From Cyprinodon diabolis (Eukaryota; Chordata; Actinopteri; Cyprinodontiformes; Cyprinodontidae), in the NCBI GenBank assembly GCA_030533445.1, contig JARPUW010000266.1, positions 124,001-188,000 of the forward strand: a stretch of 64,000 nt of DNA, in the 5' to 3' direction. The notes under the pieces are model-generated. The model saw only the letters and a list, made by a program, of their open reading frames with translations, had not been told where the DNA came from and made no database searches. The position numbers and the translations under genes are program-made. How positions within the stretch are numbered: position 1 is the stretch's first letter; each line of letters opens with the position of its first letter. Below, one piece after another: positions 46,840 to 58,110 of this stretch.

Positions 46840-49739
46840 CAGCAGCTCAAGGTTCCAGAAGCGCCAGCAGCTCAAGGCTCCAGCCGCTCAAGGTTCCAGA
46901 AGCTCAAGGCTCCAGATGCTCAAGGTTCCAGAAGCACCAGCAGCTCAAGGTTCCAGCAGCTCAAGGTTCCAGCAGCTCAAGGTTCCAGAAGCACCAGCAG
47001 CTCAAGGTTCCAGCAGCTCAAGGTTCCAGAAGCACCAGCAGCTCAAGGTTCCAGAAGCTCAAGGCTCCAGATGCTCAAGGTTCCAGAAGCACCAGCAGCT
47101 CAAGGTTCCAGCAGCTCAAGGTTCCAGAAGCTCAAGGCTCCAGATGCTCAAGGTTCCAGAAGCACCAGCAGCTCAAGGTTCCAGCAGCTCAAGGTTCCAG
47201 CAGCTCAAGGTTCCAGCAGCTCAAGGTTCCAGAAGCACCAGCAGCTCAAGGTTCCAGAAGCTCAAGGCTCCAGATGCTCAAGGTTCCAGAAGCACCAGCA
47301 GCTCAAGGTTCCAGCAGCTCAAGGTTCCAGAAGCACCAGCAGCTCAAGGTTCCAGCAGCTCAAGGTTCCAGCAGCTCAAAGTTCCAGAAGCACCAGCAGC
47401 TCAAGGCTCCAGCAGCTCAAGGTTCCAGAAGCTCAAGGCTCCAGATGCTCAAGGTTCCAGATGCACCAGCAGCTCAAGGTTCCAGAAGCTCAAGGTTCCA
47501 GCAGCTCAAGGCTCCAGATGCTCAAGGCTCCAGATGCTCAAAGTTCCAGCAGCTCAATGTTCCAGCAGCTCAAGGTTCCAGCAGCTCAAGGTTCCAGCAG
47601 CTCAAGGTTCCAGAAGCACCAGCAGCTCAAGGTTCCAGCAGCTCAAGGTTCCAGCAGCTCAAGGTTCCAGCAGCTCAAGGTTCCAGAAGCACCAGCAGCT
47701 CAAGGCTCCAGCAGCTCAAGGTTCCAGAAGCTCAAGGCTCCAGATGCTCAAGGTTCCAGAAGCACCAGCAGCTCAAGGTTCCAGCAGCTCAAGGTTCCAG
47801 CAGCTCAAGGTTCCAGCAGCTCAAGGTTCCAGAAGCACCAGCAGCTCAAGGTTCCAGAAGCTCAAGGCTCCAGATGCTCAAGGTTCCAGAAGCACCAGCA
47901 GCTCAAGGTTCCAGCAGCTCAAGGTTCCAGAAGCACCAGCAGCTCAAGGTTCCAGCAGCTCAAGGTTCCAGCAGCTCAAAGTTCCAGAAGCACCAGCAGC
48001 TCAAGGCTCCAGCAGCTCAAGGTTCCAGAAGCTCAAGGCTCCAGATGCTCAAGGTTCCAGATGCACCAGCAGCTCAAGGTTCCAGAAGCTCAAGGTTCCA
48101 GCAGCTCAAGGCTCCAGATGCTCAAGGCTCCAGAAGCTCAAAGTTCCAGCAGCTCAATGTTCCAGCAGCTCAAGGTTCCAGCAGCTCAAGGTTCCAGCAG
48201 CTCAAGGTTCCAGAAGCACCAGCAGCTCAAGGTTCCAGCAGCTCAACGTTCCAGCAGCTCAAGGTTCCAGCAGCTCAAGGTTCCAGCAGCTCAAGGTTCC
48301 AGAAGCACCAGCAGCTCAAGGTTCCAGTAGCTCAAGGCTCCACATGCTCAAGGTTCCAGAAGCACCAGCAGCTCAAGGTTCCAGCAGCTCAAGGTTCCAG
48401 AAGCTCAAGGCTCCAGATGATCAAGGTTCCAGAAGCACCAGCAGCTCAAGGTTCCAGCAGCTCAAGGTTCCAGAAGCACCAGCAGCTCAAGGTTCCAGAA
48501 GCTCAAGGCTCCAGATGCTCAAGGTTCCAGAAGCACCAGCAGCTCAAGGTTCCAGCAGCTCAAGGTTCCAGCAGCTCAAGGTTCCAGATGCTCAAGGTTC
48601 CAGATGCACCAGCAGCTCAAGGTTACAGAAGCTCAAGGGTCCAGCAGCTCAAGGCTCCAGATGCTCAAGGCTCCAGATGCTCAAAGTTCCAGCAGCTCAA
48701 GGTTCCAGCAGCTCAAGGTTCCAGCATCTCAAGGTTCCAGATGCACCAGCAGCTCAAGGCTCCAGCAGCTCAAGGTTCCAGAAGCTATAGGCTCCAGATG
48801 CTCAAGGTTCCAGAACCACCAGCAGCTGAAGGTTCCAGCAGCTCAAGGTTCCAGAAGCACCAGCAGCTCAAGGTTCCAGCAGCTCAAGGCTCCAGCAGCT
48901 CAAGGTTCCAGAAGCACCAGCAGCTCAAGGTTCCAGAAGCTCAAGGGTCCAGCAGCTCAAGGCTCCAGATGCTCAAGGCTCCAGATGCTCAAAGTTCCAG
49001 CAGCTCAAGGTTCCAGCAGCTCAAGGTTCCAGCAGCTCAAGGTTCCAGAAGCACCAGTAGCTCAAGGCTACAGCAGCTCAAGGTTCCAGAAGCTATAAGC
49101 TCCAGATGCTCAAGGTTCCAGAAGCACCAGCAGCTCAAGGTTCCAGCAGCTCAAGGTTCCAGAAGCACCAGCAGCTCAAGGTTCCAGCAGCTCAAGGCTC
49201 CAGCAGCTCAAGGTTCCAGAAGCACCAGCAGCTCAAGGTTCCAGAAGCTCAAGGCTCCAGATGCTCAAGGTTCCTGAAGCACCAGCAGCTCAAGGTTCCA
49301 GCAGCTCAAGGTTCCAGAAGCACCAGCAGCTCAAGGTTCCAGAAGCTCAAGGCTCCATATGCTCAAGGTTCCAGAAGCACCAGCAGCTCAAGGTTCCAGC
49401 AGCTCAAGGTTCCAGAAGCACCAGCAGCTCAAGGTTCCAGAAGCTCAAGGCTCCAGATGCTCAAGGTTCCAGAAGCACCAGCAGCTCAAGGTTCCAGCAG
49501 CTCAAGGTTCCAGAAGCTCAAGGCTCCAGATGCTCAAGGTTCCAGAAGCACCAGCAGCTCAAGGTTCCAGCAGCTCAAGGTTCCAGCAGCTCAAGGTTCC
49601 AGAAGCACCAGCAGCTCAAGGTTCCAGAAGCTCAAGGCTCCAGATGCTCAAGGTTCCAGAAGCACCAGCAGCTCAAGGTTCCAGCAGCTCAAGGTTCCAG
49701 CAGCTCAAGGTTCCAGAAGCACCAGCAGCTCAAGGTTCC
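46840..49739. repeat. 2,899-bp extra segment within the 8.1-kb unit
   Basis: This segment is present in the first 8.1-kb copy and absent from the second. Its right half (48,250-49,739) duplicates 45,350-46,839 at offset 2,899, as shown by TATAGG at 45,889 and 48,788 and TATAAGC near 46,197 and 49,096. Its left half (46,840-48,249) resembles the 31.7-33.1 kb region, including the GCCGCTC variant. Either it was gained in copy 1, or copy 2 lost it by exchange between the flanking direct repeats. Confidence 0.85.
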
Positions 49740-50830
49740 AGAAGCTCAAGGCTCCAGCAGCTCAAGGTTCCAGAAGCTCAAGGCTCCAGATGCTCAAGGT
49801 TCCAGAAGCACCAGCAGCTCAAGGTTCCAGCAGCTCAAGGGTCCAGCAGCTCAAGGTTCCAGAAGCACCAGCAGCTCAAGGTTCCAGCAGCTCAAGGTTC
49901 CAGAAGCACCAGCAGCTCAAGGTTCCAGAGGCTCAAGGCTCCAGCAGCTCAAGGTTCCAGCAGCTCAAGGCTCCAGATGCTCAAGGTTCCAGAAGCACCA
50001 GCAGCTCAAGGTTCCAGAAGCACCAGCAGCTCAAGGTTCCAGAAGCTCAAGGCTCCAGATGCTCAAGGTTCCAGAAGCACCAGCAGCTCAAGGTTCCAGC
50101 AGCTCAAGGTTCCAGCAGCTCAAGGTTCCAGAAGCACCAGCAGCTCAAGGTTCCAGCAGCTCAAGGTTCCAGCAGCACCAGCAGCTCAAGGTTCCAGCAG
50201 CTCAGGGTTCCAGAAGCACCAGCAGCTCAAGGCTGCAGCAGCTCAAGGTTCCAGCAGCTCAAGGTTCCAGAAGCACCAGCAGCTCAAGGCTCCAGCAGCT
50301 CAAGGTTCCAGAAGCTCAAGGCTCCAGATGCTCAAGGTTCCAGATGCAACAGCAGCTCAAGGTTCCAGAAGCTCAGGGTTCCAGCAGCTCAAGGTTCCAG
50401 CTGCTCAAGGTTCCAGCAGCTCAAGGTTCCAGAAGCACCAGCAGCTCAAGGCTCCAGCAGCTCAAGGTTCCAGCAGCTCAAGGTTCCAGAAGCACCAGCA
50501 ACTCAAGGTTCCAGCAGCTCAAGGTTCCAGAAGCACCAGCAGCTCAAGGTTCCAGCAGCTCAAGGCTCCAGCAGCTCAGAGTTCCGGCAGCTCAAGGCTC
50601 CAGCAGCTCAAGGTTCCAGAAGCACCAGCAGCTCAAGGTTCCAGAAGCTCAAGGCTCCAGATGCTCAAGGTTCCAGAAGCACCAGCAGCTCAAGGTTCCA
50701 GCAGCTCAAGGTTCCACCAGCTGAAGGTTCCAGAAGCACCAGCAGCTCAAGGTTCCAGCAGCTCAAGGTTCCAGCAGCACCAGCAGCTCAAGGTTCCAGC
50801 AGCTCAGGGTTACAGCAGCTCAAGGCTCCA

Positions 50831-52315
50831 GAAGCTAGAGGTTCCAGAAGCTCAAGGTTCCAGCAGCTCAATGTTCCAGAAGCACCAGCAGCTCAAGGTT
50901 CCAGCAGCTCAAAGTTCCAGAAGCACCAGCAACTCAAGGCTCCAGCAGCTCAAGGTTCCAGAAGCTCAAGGCTCCAGATGCTCAAGGTTCCAGATGCACC
51001 AGCAGCTCAAGGTTCCAGAAGCTCAAGGTTCCAGCAGCTCAAGGCTCCAGATGCTCAAGGCTCCAGATGCTCAAAGTTCCAGCAGCTCAATGTTCCAGCA
51101 GCTCAAGGTTCCAGCAGCTCAAGGTTCCAGAAGCACCAGCAGCTCAAGGTTCCAGCAGCTCAGGGTTACAGCAGCTCAAGGCTCCAGAAGCTAGAGGTTC
51201 CAGAAGCTCAAGGTTCCAGCAGCTCAATGTTCCAGAAGCACCAGCAGCTCAAGGCTGCAGCAGCTCAAGGTTCCAGCAGCTCAAAGTTCCAGAAGCACCA
51301 GCAGCTCAAGGCTCCAGCAGCTCAAGGTTCCAGAAGCTCAAGGCTCCAGATGCTCAAGGTTCCAGATGCACCAGCAGCTCAAGGTTCCAGCAGCTCAAGG
51401 CTCCAGATGCTCAAGGCTCCAGATGCTCAAAGTTCCAGCAGCTCAATGTTCCAGCAGCTCAAGGTTCCAGCAGCTCAAGGTTCCAGCAGCTCAAGGTTCC
51501 AGAAGCACCAGCAGCTCAAAGCTCCAGCAGCTCAAGGTTCCAGAAGCTCAAGGCTCCAGAACCACCAGCAGCTCAAGGTTCCAGCAGCTCAAGGTTCCAG
51601 AAGCACCAGCAGCTCAAGGTTCCAGCAGATCAAGGTTCCAGAAGCACCAGCAGCTCAAGGTTCCAGCAGCTCAAGGTTCCAGCAGCTCAAGGTTCCAGAA
51701 GCGCCAGCAGCTCAAGGCTCCAGCAGCCCAAGGTTCCAGAAGCTCAAGGCTCCAGATTCTCAAGGTTCCAGAAGCACCAGCAGCTCAAGGTTCCAGCAGC
51801 TCAAAGTTCCAGCAGCTCAAGGTTCCAGAAAGACCAGCAGCTCAAGGTTCCAGTAGCTCAAGGCTCCACATGCTCAAGGTTCCAGAAGCACCAGCAGCTC
51901 AAGGTTCCAGCAGCTCAAGGTTCCAGAAGCTCAAGGCTCCAGATGCTCAAGGTTCCAGAAGCACCAGCAGCTCAAGGTTCCAGCAGCTCAAGGTTCCAGA
52001 AGCACCAGCAGCTCAAGGTTCCAGAAGCTCAAGGCTCCAGATGCTCAAGGTTCCAGAAGCACCAGCAGCTCAAGGTTCCAGCAGCTCAAGGTTCCAGCAG
52101 CTCAAGGTTCCAGATGCTCAAGGTTCCAGATGCACCAGCAGCTCAAGGTTCCAGAAGCTCAAGGGTCCAGCAGCTCAAGGCTCCAGATGCTCAAGGCTCC
52201 AGATGCTCAAAGTTCCAGCAGCTCAAGGTTCCAGCAGCTCAAGGTTCCAGAAGCACCAGCAGCTCAAGGCTCCAGCAGCTCAAGGTTCCAGAAGCTATAG
52301 GCTCCAGATGCTCAA
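50831..52315. repeat. V block, copy 4
   Basis: This matches V copy 3 at offset 10,999. GAAGCTAGAGG variants lie at 50,834 and 51,190, and GAAGCTATAGG lies at 52,298, followed by GCTCTAGCAG near 52,440. Confidence 0.82.
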
Positions 52316-52962
52316 GGTTCCAGAACCACCAGCAGCTCAAGGTTCCAGCAGCTCAAGGTTCCAGAAGCACCAGCAGCTCAAGGTTCCAGCAGCTCAAGGT
52401 TCCAGAAGCACCAGCAGCTCAAGGTTCCAGCAGCTCAAGGCTCTAGCAGCTCAAGGTTCCAGAAGCACCAGCAGCTCAAGGTTCCAGAAGCTCAAGGCTC
52501 CAGATGCTCAAGGTTCCTGAAGCACCAGCAGCTCAAGGTTCCAGCAGCTCAAGGTTCCAGAAGCACCAGCAGCTCAAGGTTCCAGCAGCTCAAGGTTCCA
52601 GAAGCACCAGCAGCTCAAGGTTCCAGCAGCTCAAGGTTCCAGAAGCGCCAGCAGCTCAAGGCTCCAGCCGCTCAAGGTTCCAGAAGCTCAAGGCTCCAGA
52701 TGCTCAAGGTTCCAGAAGCACCAGCAGCTCAAGGTTCCAGCAGCTCAAGGTTCCAGCAGCTCAAGGTTCCAGAAGCACCAGCAGCTCAAGGTTCCAGAAG
52801 CTCAAGGCTCCAGATGCTCAAGGTTCCAGAAGCACCAGCAGCTCAAGGTTCCAGCAGCTCAAGGTTCCAGAAGCTCAAGGCTCCAGATGCTCAAGGTTCC
52901 AGAAGCACCAGCAGCTCAAGGTTCCAGCAGCTCAAGGTTCCAGCAGCTCAAGGTTCCAGCAG

Positions 52963-52986
52963 CTCAAGGTCCAGAAGCACCAGCAG
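52963..52986 (+). repeat. Second copy of the 24-bp deleted unit
   Basis: The same one-base deletion as at 41,964, exactly 10,999 bp downstream. Its presence in both 8.1-kb copies shows that it predates their duplication. Confidence 0.9.
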
Positions 52987-55900
52987 CTCAAGGTTCCAGA
53001 AGCTCAAGGCTCCAGATGCTCAAGGTTCCAGAAGCACCAGCAGCTCAAGGTTCCAGCAGCTCAAGGTTCCAGAAGCACCAGCAGCTCAAGGTTCCAGCAG
53101 CTCAAGGTTCCAGCAGCACCAGCAGCTCAAGGTTCCAGCAGCTCAGGGTTCCAGAAGCACCAGCAGCTCAAGGCTGCAGCAGCTCAAGGTTCCAGCAGCT
53201 CAAGGTTCCAGAAGCACCAGCAGCTCAAGGTTCCAGAAGCTCAAGGCTCCAGATGCTCAAGGTTCCAGAAGCACCAGCAGCTCAAGGTTCCAGCAGCTCA
53301 AGGTTCCAGAAGCTCAAGGCTCCAGATGCTCAAGGTTCCAGAAGCACCAGCAGCTCAAGGTTCCAGCAGCTCAAGGTTCCAGCAGCTCAAGGTTCCAGAA
53401 GCACCAGCAGCTCAAGGTTCCAGAAGCTCAAGGCTCCAGATGCTCAAGGTTCCAGAAGCACCAGCAGCTCAAGGTTCCAGCAGCTCAAGGTTCCAGCAGC
53501 TCAAAGTTCCAGAAGCACCAGCAGCTCAAGGCTCCAGCAGCTCAAGGTTCCAGAAGCTCAAGGCTCCAGATGCTCAAGGTTCCAGATGCACCAGCAGCTC
53601 AAGGTTCCAGAAGCTCAAGGTTCCAGCAGCTCAAGGCTCCAGATGCTCAAGGCTCCAGATGCTCAAAGTTCCAGCAGCTCAATGTTCCAGCAGCTCAAGG
53701 TTCCAGCAGCTCAAGGTTCCAGCAGCTCAAGGTTCCAGAAGCACCAGCAGCTCAAGGTTCCAGCAGCTCAAGGTTCCAGCAGCTCAAGGTTCCAGCAGCT
53801 CAAGGTTCCAGAAGCACCAGCAGCTCAAGGCTCCAGCAGCTCAAGGTTCCAGAAGCTCAAGGTTCCAGCAGCTCAAGGTTCCAGATGCACCAGCAGCTCA
53901 AGGTTCCAGAAGCTCAAGGTTCCAGCAGCTCAAAGTTCCAGCAGCTCAAGGTTCCTGATGCTCAAGGTTCCAGAAGCACCAGCAGCTCAATGCTTCAGCA
54001 GCTCAAGGTTCCAGCAGCTCAAGGTTCCAGAAGCTCAAGGCTCCAGATGCTCAAGGTTCCAGAAGCACCAGCAGCTCAAGGTTCCAGCAGCTCAAGGTTC
54101 CAGCAGCTCAAGGTTCCAGAAGCACCAGCAGCTCAAGGTTCCAGCAGCTCAAGGTTCCAGAAGCACCAGCAGCTCAAGGTTCCAGAAGCTCAAGGCTCCA
54201 GATGCTCAAGGTTCCAGAAGCACCAGCAGCTCAAGGTTCCAGCAGCTCAAGGTTCCAGAAGCTCAAGGCTCCAGATGCTCAAGGTTCCAGAAGCACCAGC
54301 AGCTCAAGGTTCCAGCAGCTCAAGGTTCCAGCAGCTCAAGGTTCCAGCAGCTCAAGGTTCCAGCAGCTCAAGGTTCCAGAAGCACCAGCAGCTCAAGGTT
54401 CCAGCAGCTCAAGGTTCCAGCAGCTCAAGGTTCCAGCAGCTCAAGGTTCCAGAAGCACCAGCAGCTCAAGGTTCCAGAAGCTCAAGGCTCCAGATGCTCA
54501 AGGTTCCAGAAGCACCAGCAGCTCAAGGTTCCAGCAGCTCAAGGTTCCAGCAGCTCAAGGTTCCAGAAGCACCAGCAGCTCAAGGTTCCAGCAGCTCAAG
54601 GTTCCAGAAGCACCAGCAGCTCAAGGTTCCAGCAGCTCAAGGTTCCAGCAGCACCAGCAGCTCAAGGTTCCAGCAGCTCAGGATTCCAGAAGCACTTGCA
54701 GCTCAAGGTTCCAGCAGCTCAAGGTTCCAGCAGCTCAAGGTTCCAGAAGCACCAGCAGCTCAAGGTTCCAGCAGCTCAAGGTTCCAGCAGCTCAAGGTTC
54801 CAGAAGCACCAGCAGCTCAAGGTTCCAGCAGCTCAAGGTTCCAGCAGCTCAAAGTTCCAGAAGCACCAGCAGCTCAAGGCTCCAGCAGCTCAAGGTTCCA
54901 GAAGCTCAAGGCTCCAGATGCTCAAGGTTCCAGATGCACCAGCAGCTCAAGGTTCCAGAAGCTCAAGGTTCCAGCAGCTCAAGGCTCCAGATGCTCAAGG
55001 CTCCAGATGCTCAAAGTTCCAGCAGCTCAATGTTCCAGCAGCTCAAGGTTCCAGCAGCTCAAGGTTCCAGCAGCTCAAGGTTCCAGAAGCACCAGCAGCT
55101 CAAGGTTCCAGCAGCTCAAGGTTCCAGCAGCTCAAGGTTCCAGCAGCTCAAGGTTCCAGAAGCACCAGCAGCTCAAGGCTCCAGCAGCTCAAGGTTCCAG
55201 AAGCTCAAGGCTCCAGATGCTCAAGGTTCCAGATGCACCAGCAGCTCAAGGTTCCAGAAGCTCAAGGTTCCAGTAGCTCAAAGTTCCAGCAGCTCAAGGT
55301 TCCAGATGCTCAAGGTTCCAGAAGCACCAGCAGCTCAATGCTTCAGCAGCTCAAGGTTCCAGCAGCTCAAGGTTCCAGAAGCTCAAGGCTCCAGATGCTC
55401 AAGGTTCCAGAAGCACCAGCAGCTCAAGGTTCCAGCAGCTCAAGGTTCCAGCAGCTCAAGGTTCCAGAAGCACCAGCAGCTCAAGGTTCCAGCAGCTCAA
55501 GGTTCCAGAAGCACCAGCAGCTCAAGGTTCCAGAAGCTCAAGGCTCCAGATGCTCAAGGTTCCAGAAGCACCAGCAGCTCAAGGTTCCAGCAGCTCAAGA
55601 TTCCAGAAGCTCAAGGCTCCAGATGCTCAAGGTTCCAGAAGCACCAGCAGCTCAAGGTTCCAGCAGCTCAAGGTTCCAGCAGCTCAAGGTTCCAGAAGCA
55701 CCAGCAGCTCAAGGTTCCAGAAGCTCAAGGCTCCAGATGCTCAAGGTTCCAGAAGCACCAGCAGCTCAAGGTTCCAGCAGCTCAAGGTTCCAGAAGCACC
55801 AGCAGCTCAAGGTTCCAGCAGCTCAAGGTTCCAGCAGCTCAAAGTTCCAGAAGCACCAGCAGCTCAAGGCTCCAGCAGCTCAAGGTTCCAGAAGCTCAAG

Positions 55901-58110
55901 GCTCCACATGCTCAAGGTTCCAGATGCACCAGCAGCTCAAGGTTCCAGAAGCTCAAGGTTCCAGCAGCTCAAGGCTCCAGATGCTCAAGGCTCCAGATGC
56001 TCAAAGTTCCAGCAGCTCAATGTTCCAGCAGCTCAAGGTTCCAGCAGCTCAAGGTTCCAGAAGCACCAGCAGCTCAAGGCTCCAGCAGCTCAAGGTTCCA
56101 GAAGCTCAAGGCTCCAGACGCTCAAGGTTCCAGAACCACCAGCAGCTCAAGGTTCCAGCAGCTCAAGGTTCCAGAAGCACCAGCAGCTCAAGGTTCCAGC
56201 AGCTCAAGGTTCCAGAAGCACCAGCAGCTCAAGGTTCCAGCAGCTCAAGGTTCCAGCAGCTCAAGGTTCCAGAAGCGCCAGCAGCTCAAGGCTCCAGCAG
56301 CCCAGGGTTCCAGAAGCTCAAGGCTCCAGATTCTCAAGGTTCCAGAAGCACCAGCAGCTCAAGGTTCCAGCAGCTCAAGGTTCCAGCAGCTCAAGGTTCC
56401 AGAAGCACCAGCAGCTCAAGGTTCCAGTAGCTCAAGGCTCCACATGCTCAAGGTTCCAGAAGCACCAGCAGCTCAAGGTTCCAGCAGCTCAAGGTTCCAG
56501 AAGCTCAAGGCTCCAGATGATCAAGGTTCCAGAAGCACCAGCAGCTCAAGGTTCCAGCAGCTCAAGGTTCCAGAAGCACCAGCAGCTCAAGGTTCCAGAA
56601 GCTCAAGGCTCCAGATGCTCAAGGTTCCAGAAGCACCAGCAGCTCAAGGTTCCAGCAGCTCAAGGTTCCAGCAGCTCAAGGTTCCAGATGCTCAAGGTTC
56701 CAGATGCACCAGCAGCTCAAGGTTACAGAAGCTCAAGGGTCCAGCAGCTCAAGGCTCCAGATGCTCAAGGCTCCAGATGCTCAAAGTTCCAGCAGCTCAA
56801 GGTTCCAGCAGCTCAAGGTTCCAGCATCTCAAGGTTCCAGATGCACCAGCAGCTCAAGGCTCCAGCAGCTCAAGGTTCCAGAAGCTATAGGCTCCAGATG
56901 CTCAAGGTTCCAGAACCACCAGCAGCTGAAGGTTCCAGCAGCTCAAGGTTCCAGAAGCACCAGCAGCTCAAGGTTCCAGCAGCTCAAGGCTCCAGCAGCT
57001 CAAGGTTCCAGAAGCACCAGCAGCTCAAGGTTCCAGAAGCTCAAGGGTCCAGCAGCTCAAGGCTCCAGATGCTCAAGGCTCCAGATGCTCAAAGTTCCAG
57101 CAGCTCAAGGTTCCAGCAGCTCAAGGTTCCAGCAGCTCAAGGTTCCAGAAGCACCAGTAGCTCAAGGCTCCAGCAGCTCAAGGTTCCAGAAGCTATAAGC
57201 TCCAGATGCTCAAGGTTCCAGAAGCACCAGCAGCTCAAGGTTCCAGCAGCTCAAGGTTCCAGAAGCACCAGCAGCTCAAGGTTCCAGCAGCTCAAGGCTC
57301 CAGCAGCTCAAGGTTCCAGAAGCACCAGCAGCTCAAGGTTCCAGAAGCTCAAGGCTCCAGATGCTCAAGGTTCCTGAAGCACCAGCAGCTCAAGGTTCCA
57401 GCAGCTCAAGGTTCCAGAAGCACCAGCAGCTCAAGGTTCCAGAAGCTCAAGGCTCCATATGCTCAAGGTTCCAGAAGCACCAGCAGCTCAAGGTTCCAGC
57501 AGCTCAAGGTTCCAGAAGCACCAGCAGCTCAAGGTTCCAGAAGCTCAAGGCTCCAGATGCTCAAGGTTCCAGAAGCACCAGCAGCTCAAGGTTCCAGCAG
57601 CTCAAGGTTCCAGAAGCTCAAGGCTCCAGATGCTCAAGGTTCCAGAAGCACCAGCAGCTCAAGGTTCCAGCAGCTCAAGGTTCCAGCAGCTCAAGGTTCC
57701 AGAAGCACCAGCAGCTCAAGGTTCCAGAAGCTCAAGGCTCCAGATGCTCAAGGTTCCAGAAGCACCAGCAGCTCAAGGTTCCAGCAGCTCAAGGTTCCAG
57801 CAGCTCAAGGTTCCAGAAGCACCAGCAGCTCAAGGTTCCAGAAGCTCAAGGCTCCAGCAGCTCAAGGTTCCAGAAGCTCAAGGCTCCAGATGCTCAAGGT
57901 TCCAGAAGCACCAGCAGCTCAAGGTTCCAGCAGCTCAAGGGTCCAGCAGCTCAAGGTTCCAGAAGCACCAGCAGCTCAAGGTTCCAGCAGCTCAAGGTTC
58001 CAGAAGCACCAGCAGCTCAAGGTTCCAGAGGCTCAAGGCTCCAGCAGCTCAAGGTTCCAGCAGCTCAAGGCTCCAGATGCTCAAGGTTCCAGAAGCACCA
58101 GCAGCTCAAG

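Larger units (their letters stand above)
39011..50009. repeat. 8.1-kb higher-order unit, copy 1, with a 2,899-bp internal insertion
   Basis: Positions 39,011-46,839 match 50,010-57,838 at a constant offset of 10,999, and 49,740-50,009 match 57,840-58,110 at offset 8,100. Since 10,999 = 8,100 + 2,899, the two segments are adjacent copies of one 8.1-kb unit, the first longer by 2,899 bp. Shared details include the same 1-bp deletion (41,964 and 52,963) and the same GCACTTGCAG variants. Confidence 0.9.
50010..58110. repeat. 8.1-kb higher-order unit, copy 2
   Basis: The second copy lacks the 46,840-49,739 material. Marker positions follow copy 1 by 10,999, with TATAGG at 52,298 and 56,888 and TGA units at 52,520 and 57,377. 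After 58,110 the sequence leaves the unit and resumes U-like sequence, starting with a GTTCAAGCAGCTGAAGG variant. Confidence 0.9.
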
